Below are positions 33,046-48,000 of a stretch of 64,000 nucleotides of DNA, one piece after another. The position numbers and the translations under genes were made by a program. Position 1 is the stretch's first letter, and the number at the start of each line of letters is the position of its first letter. The stretch comes from Bursaphelenchus xylophilus (lineage: Eukaryota; Nematoda; Chromadorea; Rhabditida; Aphelenchoididae): positions 4,092,001 to 4,156,000 of the forward strand of contig CAJFCV020000003.1 in NCBI GenBank assembly GCA_904066235.2, read 5' to 3'. Below the pieces are notes generated by a model. It had not been told where the DNA came from. It made no database searches and saw nothing but the letters and a program-made list of their open reading frames with translations.

Positions 33046-36000
33046 GTTTGGCCTGATAGGGGCGTAATTTGGCTCTAAAAAAGGCGAAACTTGCGGTTTT
33101 GAAATTTCATTCTGTAATGTTTCGAACGGTATAGGTGTCGTCAATTCACTCCGACATCTCTAATTCACTTTATTTTTTATTAGTGCCTAGTGTAATATCA
33201 GAGTGTTTGGCCTGGTACGGGCGTAATTTGGCTCCAAAAAAGGCGAAACTTGCGGTTTTGAAATTTCATTCTGTAGTGTTTCGAACGGTATAGGTGTCCT
33301 CAATTCACTCCGACATCTCTAACTCACTTTATTTTTTATTAGTGCCTAGTGTAATATCAGAGTGTTTGGCCTGGCACGGGCGTAATTTGGCTCCAAAAAA
33401 GGCGAAACTTGCGGTTTTGTAATTTCATTCTGTAATGTTTCGAACGGTATAGGTGTCGTCAATTCACTCCGACATCTCTAACTCACTTTATTTTTTATTA
33501 GTGCCTAGTGTAATATCAGAGTGTTTTGCCTGGTACGGGCGCAATTTGGCTCCAAAAAAGGCGAAACTTGCGGTTTTGAAATTTCATTCTGTAATGTTTC
33601 GAACGGTATAGGTGTCGTCAATTCACTCCGACATCTCTAACTCACTTTATTTTTTATTAGTGCCTAGTGTAATATCAGAGTGTTTGGCCTGGCACGGGCG
33701 TAATTTGGCTCCAAAAAAGGCGAAACTTGCGGTTTTGAAATTTCATTCTGTAATGTTTCGAACGGTATAGGTGTCGTCAATTCACTCCGACATCTCTAAC
33801 TCACTTTATTTTTTATTAGTGCCTAGTGTAATATCAGAGTGTTTGGCCTGGTACGGGCGTAATTTGGCTCCAAAAAAGGCGAAACTTGCGGTTTTGAAAT
33901 TTCATTCTGTAATGTTTCGAACGGTATAGGTGTCGTCAATTCACTCCGACATCTCTAACTCACTTTATTTTTTATTAGTGCCTAGTGTAATATCAGAGTG
34001 TTTGGCCTGGCACGGGCGTAATTTGGCTCCAAAAAAGGCGAAACTTGCGGTTTTGAAATTTCATTCTGTAATGTTTCGAACGGTATAGGTGTCGTCAATT
34101 CACTCCGACATCTCTAACTCACTTTATTTTTTATTAGTGCCTAGTGTAATATCAGAGTGTTTGGCCTGGCACGGGCGTAATTTGGCTCCAAAAAAGGCGA
34201 AACTTGCGGTTTTGAAATTTCATTCTGTAATGTTTCGAACGGTATAGGTGTCGTCAATTCACTCCGACATCTCTAACTCACTTTATTTTTTATTAGTGCC
34301 TAGTGTAATATCAGAGTGTTTGGCCTGGCACGGGCGTAATTTGGCTCCAAAAAAGGCGAAACTTGCGGTTTTGAAATTTCATTCTGTAATGTTTCGAACG
34401 GTATAGGTGTCGTCAATTCACTCCGACATCTCTAACTTACTTTATTTTTTATTAGTGCCTAGTGTAATATCAGAGTGTTTTGCCTGGTACGAGCGCAATT
34501 TGGCTCCAAAAAAGGCGAAACTTGCGGTTTTGAAATTTCATTCTGTAATGTTTCGAACGGTATAGGTGTCGTCAATTCACTCCGACATCTCTAACTCACT
34601 TTATTTTTTATTAGTGCCTAGTGTAATATCAGAGTGTTTGGCCTGGTACGGGCGTAATTTGGCTCCAAAAAAGGCGAAACTTGCGGTTTTGAAATTTCAT
34701 TCTGTAATGTTTCGAACGGTATAGGTGTCGTCAATTCACTCCGACATCTCTAACTCACTTTATTTTTTATTAGTGCCTAGTGTAATATCAGAGTGTTTTG
34801 CCTGGTACGGGCGCAATTTGGCTCCAAAAAAGGCGAAACTTGCGGTTTTGAAATTTCATTCTGTAGTGTTTCGAACGGTATAGGTGTCGTCAATTCACTC
34901 CGACATCTCTAACTCACTTTATTTTTTATTAGTGCCTAGTGTAATATCAGAGTGTTTGGCCTGGTACGGGCGTAATTTGGCTCCAAAAAAGGCGAAACTT
35001 GCGGTTTTGAAATTTCATTCTGTAATGTTTCGAACGGTATAGGTGTCGTCAATTCACTCCGGCATCTCTAATTCACTTTATTTTTTATTAGTGCCTAGTG
35101 TAATATCAGAGTGTTTGGCCTGGCACGGGCGTAATTTGGCTCCAAAAAAGGCGAAACTTGCGGTTTTGAAATTTCATTCTGTAATGTTTCGAACGGTATA
35201 GGTGTCGTCAATTCACTCCGACATCTCTAACTCACTTTATTTTTTATTAGTGCCTAGTGTAATATCAGAGTGTTTTGCCTGGTACGGGCGCAATTTGGCT
35301 CCAAAAAAGGCGAAACTTGCGGTTTTGAAATTTCATTCTGTAATGTTTCGAACGGTATAGGTGTCGTCAATTCACTCCGACATCTCTAATTTACTTTATT
35401 TTTTATTAGTGCCTAGTGTAATATCAGAGTGTTTGGCCTGGTACGGGCGTAATTTGGCTCCAAAAAAGGCGAAACTTGCGGTTTTGAAATTTCATTCTGT
35501 GATGTTTCGAACGGTATAGGTGTCGTCAATTCACTCCGACATCTCTAACTCACTTTATTTTTTATTAGTGCCTAGTGTAATATCAGAGTGTTTCGCCTGG
35601 TACGGGCGCAATTTGGCTCCAAAAAAGGCGAAACTTGCGGTTTTGAAATTTCATTCTGTAATGTTTCGAACGGTATAGGTGTCGTCAATTCACTCCGACA
35701 TCTCTAACTCACTTTATTTTTTATTAGTGCCTAGTGTAATATCAGAGTGTTTGGCCTGGTACGGGCGTAATTTGGCTCCAAAAAAGGCGAAACTTGCGGT
35801 TTTGAAATTTCATTCTGTAATGTTTCGAACGGTATAGGTGTCCTCAATTCACTCCGACATCTCTAACTCACTTTATTTTTTATTAGTGCCTAGTGTAATA
35901 TCAGAGTGTTTGGCCTGGTACGGGCGTAATTTGGCTCCAAAAAAGGCGAAACTTGCGGTTTTGAAATTTCATTCTGTAATGTTTCGAACGGTATAGGTGT

Positions 36001-39000
36001 CGTCAATTCACTCCGACATCTCTAACTCACTTTATTTTTTATTAGTGCCTAGTGTAATATCAGAGTGTTTGGCCTGGTACGGGCGTAATTTGGCTCCAAA
36101 AAAGGCGAAACTTGCGGTTTTGAAATTTCATTCTGTAATGTTTCGAACGGTATAGGTGTCGTCAATTCACTCCGACATCTCTAACTCACTTTATTTTTTA
36201 TTAGTGCCTAGTGTAATATCAGAGTGTTTTGCCTGGTACGGGCGCAATTTGGCTCCAAAAAAGGCGAAACTTGCGGTTTTGAAATTTCATTCTGTAATGT
36301 TTCGAACGGTATAGGTGTCGTCAATTCACTCCGACATCTCTAACTCACTTTATTTTTTATTAGTGCCTAGTGTAATATCAGAGTGTTTGGCCTGGTACGG
36401 GCGTAATTTGGCTCCAAAAAAGGCGAAACTTGCGGTTTTGAAATTTCATTCTGTAATGTTTCGAACGGTATAGGTGTCGTCAATTCACTCCGACATCTCT
36501 AACTCACTTTATTTTTTATTAGTGCCTAGTGTAATATCAGAGTGTTTTGCCTGGTACGGGCGCAATTTGGCTCCAAAAAAGGCGAAACTTGCGGTTTTGA
36601 AATTTCATTCTGTAATGTTTCGAACGGTATAGGTGTCGTCAATTCACTCCGACATCTCTAACTCACTTTATTTTTTATTAGTGCCTAGTGTAATATCAGA
36701 GTGTTTGGCCTGGCACGGGCGTAATTTGGCTCCAAAAAAGGCGAAACTTGCGGTTTTGAAATTTCATTCTGTAATGTTTCGAACGGTATAGGTGTCGTCA
36801 ATTCACTCCGACATCTCTAACTCACTTTATTTTTTATTAGTGCCTAGTGTAATATCAGAGTGTTTGGCCTGGTACGGGCGTAATTTGGCTCCAAAAAAGG
36901 CGAAACTTGCGGTTTTGAAATTTCATTCTGTAATGTTTCGAACGGTATAGGTGTCGTCAATTCACTCCGACATCTCTAACTCACTTTATTTTTTATTAGT
37001 GCCTAGTGTAATATCAGAGTGTTTGGCCTGGTACGGGCGTAATTTGGCTCCAAAAAAGGCGAAACTTGCGGTTTTGAAATTTCATTCTGTAATGTTTCGA
37101 ACGGTATAGGTGTCGTCAATTCACTCCGACATCTCTAACTCACTTTATTTTTTATTAGTGCCTAGTGTAATATCAGAGTGTTTTGCCTGGTACGGGCGCA
37201 ATTTGGCTCCAAAAAAGGCGAAACTTGCGGTTTTGAAATTTCATTCTGTAATGTTTCGAACGGTATAGGTGTCCTCAATTCACTCCGACATCTCTAACTC
37301 ACTTTATTTTTTATTAGTGCCTAGTGTAATATCAGAGTGTTTTGCCTGGTACGGGCGCAATTTGGCTCCAAAAAAGGCGAAACTTGCGGTTTTGAAATTT
37401 CATTCTGTAATGTTTCGAACGGTATAGGTGTCGTCAATTCACTCCGACATCTCTAACTCACTTTATTTTTTATTAGTGCCTAGTGTAATATCAGAGTGTT
37501 TTGCCTGGTACGGGCGCAATTTGGCTCCAAAAAAGGCGAAACTTGCGGTTTTGAAATTTCATTCTGTAATGTTTCGAACGGTATAGGTGTCCTCAATTCA
37601 CTCCGACATCTCTAACTCACTTTATTTTTTATTAGTGCCTAGTGTAATATCAGAGTGTTTTGCCTGGTACGGGCGTAATTTGGCTCCAAAAAAGGCGAAA
37701 CTTGCGGTTTTGAAATTTCATTCTGTAATGTTTCGAACGGTATAGGTGTCGTCAATTCACTCCGACATCTCTAACTCACTTTATTTTTTATTAGTGCCTA
37801 GTGTAATATCAGAGTGTTTGGCCTGGTACGGGCGTAATTTGGCTCCAAAAAAGGCGAAACTTGCGGTTTTGAAATTTCATTCTGTAATGTTTCGAACGGT
37901 ATAGGTGTCGTCAATTCACTCCGGCATCTCTAATTCACTTTATTTTTTATTAGTGCCTAGTGTAATATCAGAGTGTTTGGCCTGGTACGGGCGTAATTTG
38001 GCTCCAAAAAAGGCGAAACTTGCGGTTTTGAAATTTCATTCTGTAATGTTTCGAACGGTATAGGTGTCGTCAATTCACTCCGACATCTCTAACTCACTTT
38101 ATTTTTTATTAGTGCCTAGTGTAATATCAGAGTGTTTGGCCTGGTACGGGCGTAATTTGGCTCCAAAAAAGGCGAAACTTGCGGCTTTGAAATTTCATTC
38201 TGTAATGTTTCGAACGGTATAGGTGTCGTCAATTCACTCCGACATCTCTAACTCACTTTATTTTTTATTAGTGCCTAGTGTAATATCAGAGTGTTTTGCC
38301 TGGTACGGGCGCAATTTGGCTCCAAAAAAGGCGAAACTTGCGGTTTTGAAATTTCATTCTGTAATGTTTCGAACGGTATAGGTGTCGTCAATTCACTCCG
38401 ACATCTCTAATTTACTTTATTTTTTATTAGTGCCTAGTGTAATATCAGAGTGTTTGGCCTGGTACGGGCGTAATTTGGCTCCAAAAAAGGCGAAACTTGC
38501 GGTTTTGAAATTTCATTCTGTGATGTTTCGAACGGTATAGGTGTCGTCAATTCACTCCGACATCTCTAACTCACTTTATTTTTTATTAGTGCCTAGTGTA
38601 ATATCAGAGTGTTTCGCCTGGTACGGGCGCAATTTGGCTCCAAAAAAGGCGAAACTTGCGGTTTTGAAATTTCATTCTGTAATGTTTCGAACGGTATAGG
38701 TGTCGTCAATTCACTCCGACATCTCTAACTCACTTTATTTTTTATTAGTGCCTAGTGTAATATCAGAGTGTTTTGCCTGGTACGGGCGCAATTTGGCTCC
38801 AAAAAAGGCGAAACTTGCGGTTTTGAAATTTCATTCTGTAATGTTTCGAACGGTATAGGTGTCGTCAATTCACTCCGACATCTCTAACTCACTTTATTTT
38901 TTATTAGTGCCTAGTGTAATATCAGAGTGTTTGGCCTGGTACGGGCGTAATTTGGCTCCAAAAAAGGCGAAACTTGCGGTTTTGAAATTTCATTCTGTAA

Positions 39001-42000
39001 TGTTTCGAACGGTATAGGTGTCCTCAATTCACTCCGACATCTCTAACTCACTTTATTTTTTATTAGTGCCTAGTGTAATATCAGAGTGTTTGGCCTGGTA
39101 CGGGCGTAATTTGGCTCCAAAAAAGGCGAAACTTGCGGTTTTGAAATTTCATTCTGTAATGTTTCGAACGGTATAGGTGTCGTCAATTCACTCCGGCATC
39201 TCTAATTCACTTTATTTTTTATTAGTGCCTAGTGTAATATCAGAGTGTTTGGCCTGGTACGGGCGCAATTTGGCTCCAAAAAAGGCGAAACTTGCGGTTT
39301 TGAAATTTCATTCTGTAATGTTTCGAACGGTATAGGTGTCGTCAATTCACTCCGACATCTCTAACTCACTTTATTTTTTATTAGTGCCTAGTGTAATATC
39401 AGAGTGTTTTGCCTGGTACGGGCGCAATTTGGCTCCAAAAAAGGCGAAACTTGCGGTTTTGAAATTTCATTCTGTAATGTTTCGAACGGTATAGGTGTCG
39501 TCAATTCACTCCGGCATCTCTAATTCACTTTATTTTTTATTAGTGCCTAGTGTAATATCAGAGTGTTTGGCCTGGCACGGGCGTAATTTGGCTCCAAAAA
39601 AGGCGAAACTTGCGGTTTTGAAATTTCATTCTGTAATGTTTCGAACGGTATAGGTGTCGTCAATTCACTCCGACATCTCTAACTCACTTTATTTTTTATT
39701 AGTGCCTAGTGTAATATCAGAGTGTTTGGCCTGGCACGGGCGTAATTTGGCTCCAAAAAAGGCGAAACTTGCGGTTTTGAAATTTCATTCTGTAATGTTT
39801 CGAACGGTATAGGTGTCGTCAATTCACTCCGACATCTCTAACTTACTTTATTTTTTATTAGTGCCTAGTGTAATATCAGAGTGTTTTGCCTGGTACGAGC
39901 GCAATTTGGCTCCAAAAAAGGCGAAACTTGCGGTTTTGAAATTTCATTCTGTAATGTTTCGAACGGTATAGGTGTCGTCAATTCACTCCGACATCTCTAA
40001 CTCACTTTATTTTTTATTAGTGCCTAGTGTAATATCAGAGTGTTTGGCCTGGTACGGGCGTAATTTGGCTCCAAAAAAGGCGAAACTTGCGGTTTTGAAA
40101 TTTCATTCTGTAATGTTTCGAACGGTATAGGTGTCGTCAATTCACTCCGACATCTCTAACTCACTTTATTTTTTATTAGTGCCTAGTGTAATATCAGAGT
40201 GTTTTGCCTGGTACGGGCGCAATTTGGCTCCAAAAAAGGCGAAACTTGCGGTTTTGAAATTTCATTCTGTAATGTTTCGAACGGTATAGGTGTCGTCAAT
40301 TCACTCCGACATCTCTAACTCACTTTATTTTTTATTAGTGCCTAGTGTAATATCAGAGTGTTTGGCCTGGTACGGGCGTAATTTGGCTCCAAAAAAGGCG
40401 AAACTTGCGGTTTTGAAATTTCATTCTGTAATGTTTCGAACGGTATAGGTGTCGTCAATTCACTCCGGCATCTCTAATTCACTTTATTTTTTATTAGTGC
40501 CTAGTGTAATATCAGAGTGTTTGGCCTGGCACGGGCGTAATTTGGCTCCAAAAAAGGCGAAACTTGCGGTTTTGAAATTTCATTCTGTAATGTTTCGAAC
40601 GGTATAGGTGTCGTCAATTCACTCCGACATCTCTAACTCACTTTATTTTTTATTAGTGCCTAGTGTAATATCAGAGTGTTTGGCCTGGTACGGGCGTAAT
40701 TTGGCTCCAAAAAAGGCGAAACTTGCGGTTTTGAAATTTCATTCTGTAATGTTTCGAACGGTATAGGTGTCGTCAATTCACTCCGGCATCTCTAATTCAC
40801 TTTATTTTTTATTAGTGCCTAGTGTAATATCAGAGTGTTTGGCCTGGTACGGGCGTAATTTGGCTCCAAAAAAGGCGAAACTTGCGGTTTTGAAATTTCA
40901 TTCTGTAATGTTTCGAACGGTATAGGTGTCGTCAATTCACTCCGACATCTCTAACTCACTTTATTTTTTATTAGTGCCTAGTGTAATATCAGAGTGTTTC
41001 GCCTGGTACGGGCGCAATTTGGCTCCAAAAAAGGCGAAACTTGCGGTTTTGAAATTTCATTCTGTAATGTTTCGAACGGTATAGGTGTCGTCAATTCACT
41101 CCGACATCTCTAACTCACTTTATTTTTTATTAGTGCCTAGTGTAATATCAGAGTGTTTTGCCTGGTACGGGCGCAATTTGGCTCCAAAAAAGGCGAAACT
41201 TGCGGTTTTGAAATTTCATTCTGTAATGTTTCGAACGGTATAGGTGTCGTCAATTCACTCCGACATCTCTAACTCACTTTATTTTTTATTAGTGCCTAGT
41301 GTAATATCAGAGTGTTTGGCCTGGTACGGGCGTAATTTGGCTCCAAAAAAGGCGAAACTTGCGGTTTTGAAATTTCATTCTGTAATGTTTCGAACGGTAT
41401 AGGTGTCCTCAATTCACTCCGACATCTCTAACTCACTTTATTTTTTATTAGTGCCTAGTGTAATATCAGAGTGTTTGGCCTGGTACGGGCGTAATTTGGC
41501 TCCAAAAAAGGCGAAACTTGCGGTTTTGAAATTTCATTCTGTAATGTTTCGAACGGTATAGGTGTCGTCAATTCACTCCGACATCTCTAACTCACTTTAT
41601 TTTTTATTAGTGCCTAGTGTAATATCAGAGTGTTTTGCCTGGTACGGGCGCAATTTGGCTCCAAAAAAGGCGAAACTTGCGGTTTTGAAATTTCATTCTG
41701 TAATGTTTCGAACGGTATAGGTGTCGTCAATTCACTCCGACATCTCTAACTCACTTTATTTTTTATTAGTGCCTAGTGTAATATCAGAGTGTTTGGCCTG
41801 GTACGGGCGTAATTTGGCTCCAAAAAAGGCGAAACTTGCGGTTTTGAAATTTCATTCTGTAATGTTTCGAACGGTATAGGTGTCGTCAATTCACTCCGGC
41901 ATCTCTAATTCACTTTATTTTTTATTAGTGCCTAGTGTAATATCAGAGTGTTTGGCCTGGCACGGGCGTAATTTGGCTCCAAAAAAGGCGAAACTTGCGG

Positions 42001-45000
42001 TTTTGAAATTTCATTCTGTAATGTTTCGAACGGTATAGGTGTCGTCAATTCACTCCGACATCTCTAACTCACTTTATTTTTTATTAGTGCCTAGTGTAAT
42101 ATCAGAGTGTTTGGCCTGGCACGGGCGTAATTTGGCTCCAAAAAAGGCGAAACTTGCGGTTTTGAAATTTCATTCTGTAATGTTTCGAACGGTATAGGTG
42201 TCGTCAATTCACTCCGACATCTCTAACTCACTTTATTTTTTATTAGTGCCTAGTGTAATATCAGAGTGTTTGGCCTGGCACGGGCGTAATTTGGCTCCAA
42301 AAAAGGCGAAACTTGCGGTTTTGAAATTTCATTCTGTAATGTTTCGAACGGTATAGGTGTCGTCAATTCACTCCGACATCTCTAACTTACTTTATTTTTT
42401 ATTAGTGCCTAGTGTAATATCAGAGTGTTTTGCCTGGTACGAGCGCAATTTGGCTCCAAAAAAGGCGAAACTTGCGGTTTTGAAATTTCATTCTGTAATG
42501 TTTCGAACGGTATAGGTGTCGTCAATTCACTCCGACATCTCTAACTCACTTTATTTTTTATTAGTGCCTAGTGTAATATCAGAGTGTTTGGCCTGGTACG
42601 GGCGTAATTTGGCTCCAAAAAAGGCGAAACTTGCGGTTTTGAAATTTCATTCTGTAATGTTTCGAACGGTATAGGTGTCGTCAATTCACTCCGACATCTC
42701 TAACTCACTTTATTTTTTATTAGTGCCTAGTGTAATATCAGAGTGTTTTGCCTGGTACGGGCGCAATTTGGCTCCAAAAAAGGCGAAACTTGCGGTTTTG
42801 AAATTTCATTCTGTAATGTTTCGAACGGTATAGGTGTCGTCAATTCACTCCGACATCTCTAACTCACTTTATTTTTTATTAGTGCCTAGTGTAATATCAG
42901 AGTGTTTGGCCTGGTACGGGCGTAATTTGGCTCCAAAAAAGGCGAAACTTGCGGTTTTGAAATTTCATTCTGTAATGTTTCGAACGGTATAGGTGTCGTC
43001 AATTCACTCCGGCATCTCTAATTCACTTTATTTTTTATTAGTGCCTAGTGTAATATCAGAGTGTTTGGCCTGGCACGGGCGTAATTTGGCTCCAAAAAAG
43101 GCGAAACTTGCGGTTTTGAAATTTCATTCTGTAATGTTTCGAACGGTATAGGTGTCGTCAATTCACTCCGACATCTCTAACTCACTTTATTTTTTATTAG
43201 TGCCTAGTGTAATATCAGAGTGTTTGGCCTGGTACGGGCGTAATTTGGCTCCAAAAAAGGCGAAACTTGCGGTTTTGAAATTTCATTCTGTAATGTTTCG
43301 AACGGTATAGGTGTCGTCAATTCACTCCGGCATCTCTAATTCACTTTATTTTTTATTAGTGCCTAGTGTAATATCAGAGTGTTTGGCCTGGTACGGGCGT
43401 AATTTGGCTCCAAAAAAGGCGAAACTTGCGGTTTTGAAATTTCATTCTGTAATGTTTCGAACGGTATAGGTGTCGTCAATTCACTCCGACATCTCTAACT
43501 CACTTTATTTTTTATTAGTGCCTAGTGTAATATCAGAGTGTTTCGCCTGGTACGGGCGCAATTTGGCTCCAAAAAAGGCGAAACTTGCGGTTTTGAAATT
43601 TCATTCTGTAATGTTTCGAACGGTATAGGTGTCGTCAATTCACTCCGACATCTCTAACTCACTTTATTTTTTATTAGTGCCTAGTGTAATATCAGAGTGT
43701 TTTGCCTGGTACGGGCGCAATTTGGCTCCAAAAAAGGCGAAACTTGCGGTTTTGAAATTTCATTCTGTAATGTTTCGAACGGTATAGGTGTCGTCAATTC
43801 ACTCCGACATCTCTAACTCACTTTATTTTTTATTAGTGCCTAGTGTAATATCAGAGTGTTTGGCCTGGTACGGGCGTAATTTGGCTCCAAAAAAGGCGAA
43901 ACTTGCGGTTTTGAAATTTCATTCTGTAATGTTTCGAACGGTATAGGTGTCGTCAATTCACTCCGGCATCTCTAATTCACTTTATTTTTTATTAGTGCCT
44001 AGTGTAATATCAGAGTGTTTGGCCTGGCACGGGCGTAATTTGGCTCCAAAAAAGGCGAAACTTGCGGTTTTGAAATTTCATTCTGTAATGTTTCGAACGG
44101 TATAGGTGTCGTCAATTCACTCCGACATCTCTAACTCACTTTATTTTTTATTAGTGCCTAGTGTAATATCAGAGTGTTTGGCCTGGCACGGGCGTAATTT
44201 GGCTCCAAAAAAGGCGAAACTTGCGGTTTTGAAATTTCATTCTGTAATGTTTCGAACGGTATAGGTGTCGTCAGTTCACTCCGACATCTCTAACTTACTT
44301 TATTTTTTATTAGTGCCTAGTGTAATATCAGAGTGTTTTGCCTGGTACGAGCGCAATTTGGCTCCAAAAAAGGCGAAACTTGCGGTTTTGAAATTTCATT
44401 CTGTAATGTTTCGAACGGTATAGGTGTCGTCAATTCACTCCGACATCTCTAACTCACTTTATTTTTTATTAGTGCCTAGTGTAATATCAGAGTGTTTGGC
44501 CTGGTACGGGCGTAATTTGGCTCCAAAAAAGGCGAAACTTGCGGTTTTGAAATTTCATTCTGTAATGTTTCGAACGGTATAGGTGTCGTCAATTCACTCC
44601 GACATCTCTAACTCACTTTATTTTTTATTAGTGCCTAGTGTAATATCAGAGTGTTTTGCCTGGTACGGGCGCAATTTGGCTCCAAAAAAGGCGAAACTTG
44701 CGGTTTTGAAATTTCATTCTGTAATGTTTCGAACGGTATAGGTGTCGTCAATTCACTCCGACATCTCTAACTCACTTTATTTTTTATTAGTGCCTAGTGT
44801 AATATCAGAGTGTTTGGCCTGGTACGGGCGTAATTTGGCTCCAAAAAAGGCGAAACTTGCGGTTTTGAAATTTCATTCTGTAATGTTTCGAACGGTATAG
44901 GTGTCGTCAATTCACTCCGACATCTCTAACTCACTTTATTTTTTATTAGTGCCTAGTGTAATATCAGAGTGTTTGGCCTGGTACGGGCGTAATTTGGCTC

Positions 45001-48000
45001 CAAAAAAGGCGAAACTTGCGGTTTTGAAATTTCATTCTGTAATGTTTCGAACGGTATAGGTGTCGTCAATTCACTCCGGCATCTCTAATTCACTTTATTT
45101 TTTATTAGTGCCTAGTGTAATATCAGAGTGTTTGGCCTGGCACGGGCGTAATTTGGCTCCAAAAAAGGCGAAACTTGCGGTTTTGAAATTTCATTCTGTA
45201 ATGTTTCGAACGGTATAGGTGTCGTCAATTCACTCCGACATCTCTAACTCACTTTATTTTTTATTAGTGCCTAGTGTAATATCAGAGTGTTTTGCCTGGT
45301 ACGGGCGCAATTTGGCTCCAAAAAAGGCGAAACTTGCGGTTTTGAAATTTCATTCTGTAATGTTTCGAACGGTATAGGTGTCGTCAATTCACTCCGACAT
45401 CTCTAACTCACTTTATTTTTTATTAGTGCCTAGTGTAATATCAGAGTGTTTTGCCTGGTACGGGCGCAATTTGGCTCCAAAAAAGGCGAAACTTGCGGTT
45501 TTGAAATTTCATTCTGTAATGTTTCGAACGGTATAGGTGTCCTCAATTCACTCCGACATCTCTAACTCACTTTATTTTTTATTAGTGCCTAGTGTAATAT
45601 CAGAGTGTTTGGCCTGGTACGGGCGTAATTTGGCTCCAAAAAAGGCGAAACTTGCGGTTTTGAAATTTCATTCTGTAATGTTTCGAACGGTATAGGTGTC
45701 GTCAATTCACTCCGACATCTCTAACTCACTTTATTTTTTATTAGTGCCTAGTGTAATATCAGAGTGTTTTGCCTGGTACGGGCGCAATTTGGCTCCAAAA
45801 AAGGCGAAACTTGCGGTTTTGAAATTTCATTCTGTAATGTTTCGAACGGTATAGGTGTCGTCAATTCACTCCGACATCTCTAACTCACTTTATTTTTTAT
45901 TAGTGCCTAGTGTAATATCAGAGTGTTTTGCCTGGTACGGGCGCAATTTGGCTCCAAAAAAGGCGAAACTTGCGGTTTTGAAATTTCATTCTGTAATGTT
46001 TCGAACGGTATAGGTGTCCTCAATTCACTCCGACATCTCTAACTCACTTTATTTTTTATTAGTGCCTAGTGTAATATCAGAGTGTTTGGCCTGGTACGGG
46101 CGTAATTTGGCTCCAAAAAAGGCGAAACTTGCGGTTTTGAAATTTCATTCTGTAATGTTTCGAACGGTATAGGTGTCGTCAATTCACTCCGACATCTCTA
46201 ACTCACTTTATTTTTTATTAGTGCCTAGTGTAATATCAGAGTGTTTCGCCTGGTACGGGCGCAATTTGGCTCCAAAAAAGGCGAAACTTGCGGTTTTGAA
46301 ATTTCATTCTGTAATGTTTCGAACGGTATAGGTGTCGTCAATTCACTCCGACATCTCTAACTCACTTTATTTTTTATTAGTGCCTAGTGTAATATCAGAG
46401 TGTTTGGCCTGGTACGGGCGTAATTTGGCTCCAAAAAAGGCGAAACTTGCGGTTTTGAAATTTCATTCTGTAATGTTTCGAACGGTATAGGTGTCGTCAA
46501 TTCACTCCGACATCTCTAACTCACTTTATTTTTTATTAGTGCCTAGTGTAATATCAGAGTGTTTTGCCTGGTACGGGCGCAATTTGGCTCCAAAAAAGGC
46601 GAAACTTGCGGTTTTGAAATTTCATTCTGTAATGTTTCGAACGGTATAGGTGTCGTCAATTCACTCCGACATCTCTAACTCACTTTATTTTTTATTAGTG
46701 CCTAGTGTAATATCAGAGTGTTTGGCCTGGCACGGGCGTAATTTGGCTCCAAAAAAGGCGAAACTTGCGGTTTTGAAATTTCATTCTGTAATGTTTCGAA
46801 CGGTATAGGTGTCGTCAATTCACTCCGACATCTCTAACTCACTTTATTTTTTATTAGTGCCTAGTGTAATATCAGAGTGTTTGGCCTGGTACGGGCGTAA
46901 TTTGGCTCCAAAAAAGGCGAAACTTGCGGTTTTGAAATTTCATTCTGTAATGTTTCGAACGGTATAGGTGTCGTCAATTCACTCCGACATCTCTAACTCA
47001 CTTTATTTTTTATTAGTGCCTAGTGTAATATCAGAGTGTTTGGCCTGGTACGGGCGTAATTTGGCTCCAAAAAAGGCGAAACTTGCGGTTTTGAAATTTC
47101 ATTCTGTAATGTTTCGAACGGTATAGGTGTCGTCAATTCACTCCGACATCTCTAACTCACTTTATTTTTTATTAGTGCCTAGTGTAATATCAGAGTGTTT
47201 TGCCTGGTACGGGCGCAATTTGGCTCCAAAAAAGGCGAAACTTGCGGTTTTGAAATTTCATTCTGTAATGTTTCGAACGGTATAGGTGTCCTCAATTCAC
47301 TCCGACATCTCTAACTCACTTTATTTTTTATTAGTGCCTAGTGTAATATCAGAGTGTTTTGCCTGGTACGGGCGCAATTTGGCTCCAAAAAAGGCGAAAC
47401 TTGCGGTTTTGAAATTTCATTCTGTAATGTTTCGAACGGTATAGGTGTCCTCAATTCACTTTGACATCTCTAACTCACTTTATTTTTTATTAGTGCCTAG
47501 TGTAATATCAGAGTGTTTTGCCTGGTACGGGCGTAATTTGGCTCCAAAAAAGGCGAAACTTGCGGTTTTGAAATTTCATTCTGTAATGTTTCGAACGGTA
47601 TAGGTGTCGTCAATTCACTCCGACATCTCTAACTCACTTTATTTTTTATTAGTGCCTAGTGTAATATCAGAGTGTTTGGCCTGGTACGGGCGTAATTTGG
47701 CTCCAAAAAAGGCGAAACTTGCGGTTTTGAAATTTCATTCTGTAATGTTTCGAACGGTATAGGTGTCGTCAATTCACTCCGGCATCTCTAATTCACTTTA
47801 TTTTTTATTAGTGCCTAGTGTAATATCAGAGTGTTTGGCCTGGTACGGGCGTAATTTGGCTCCAAAAAAGGCGAAACTTGCGGTTTTGAAATTTCATTCT
47901 GTAATGTTTCGAACGGTATAGGTGTCGTCAATTCACTCCGACATCTCTAACTCACTTTATTTTTTATTAGTGCCTAGTGTAATATCAGAGTGTTTGGCCT

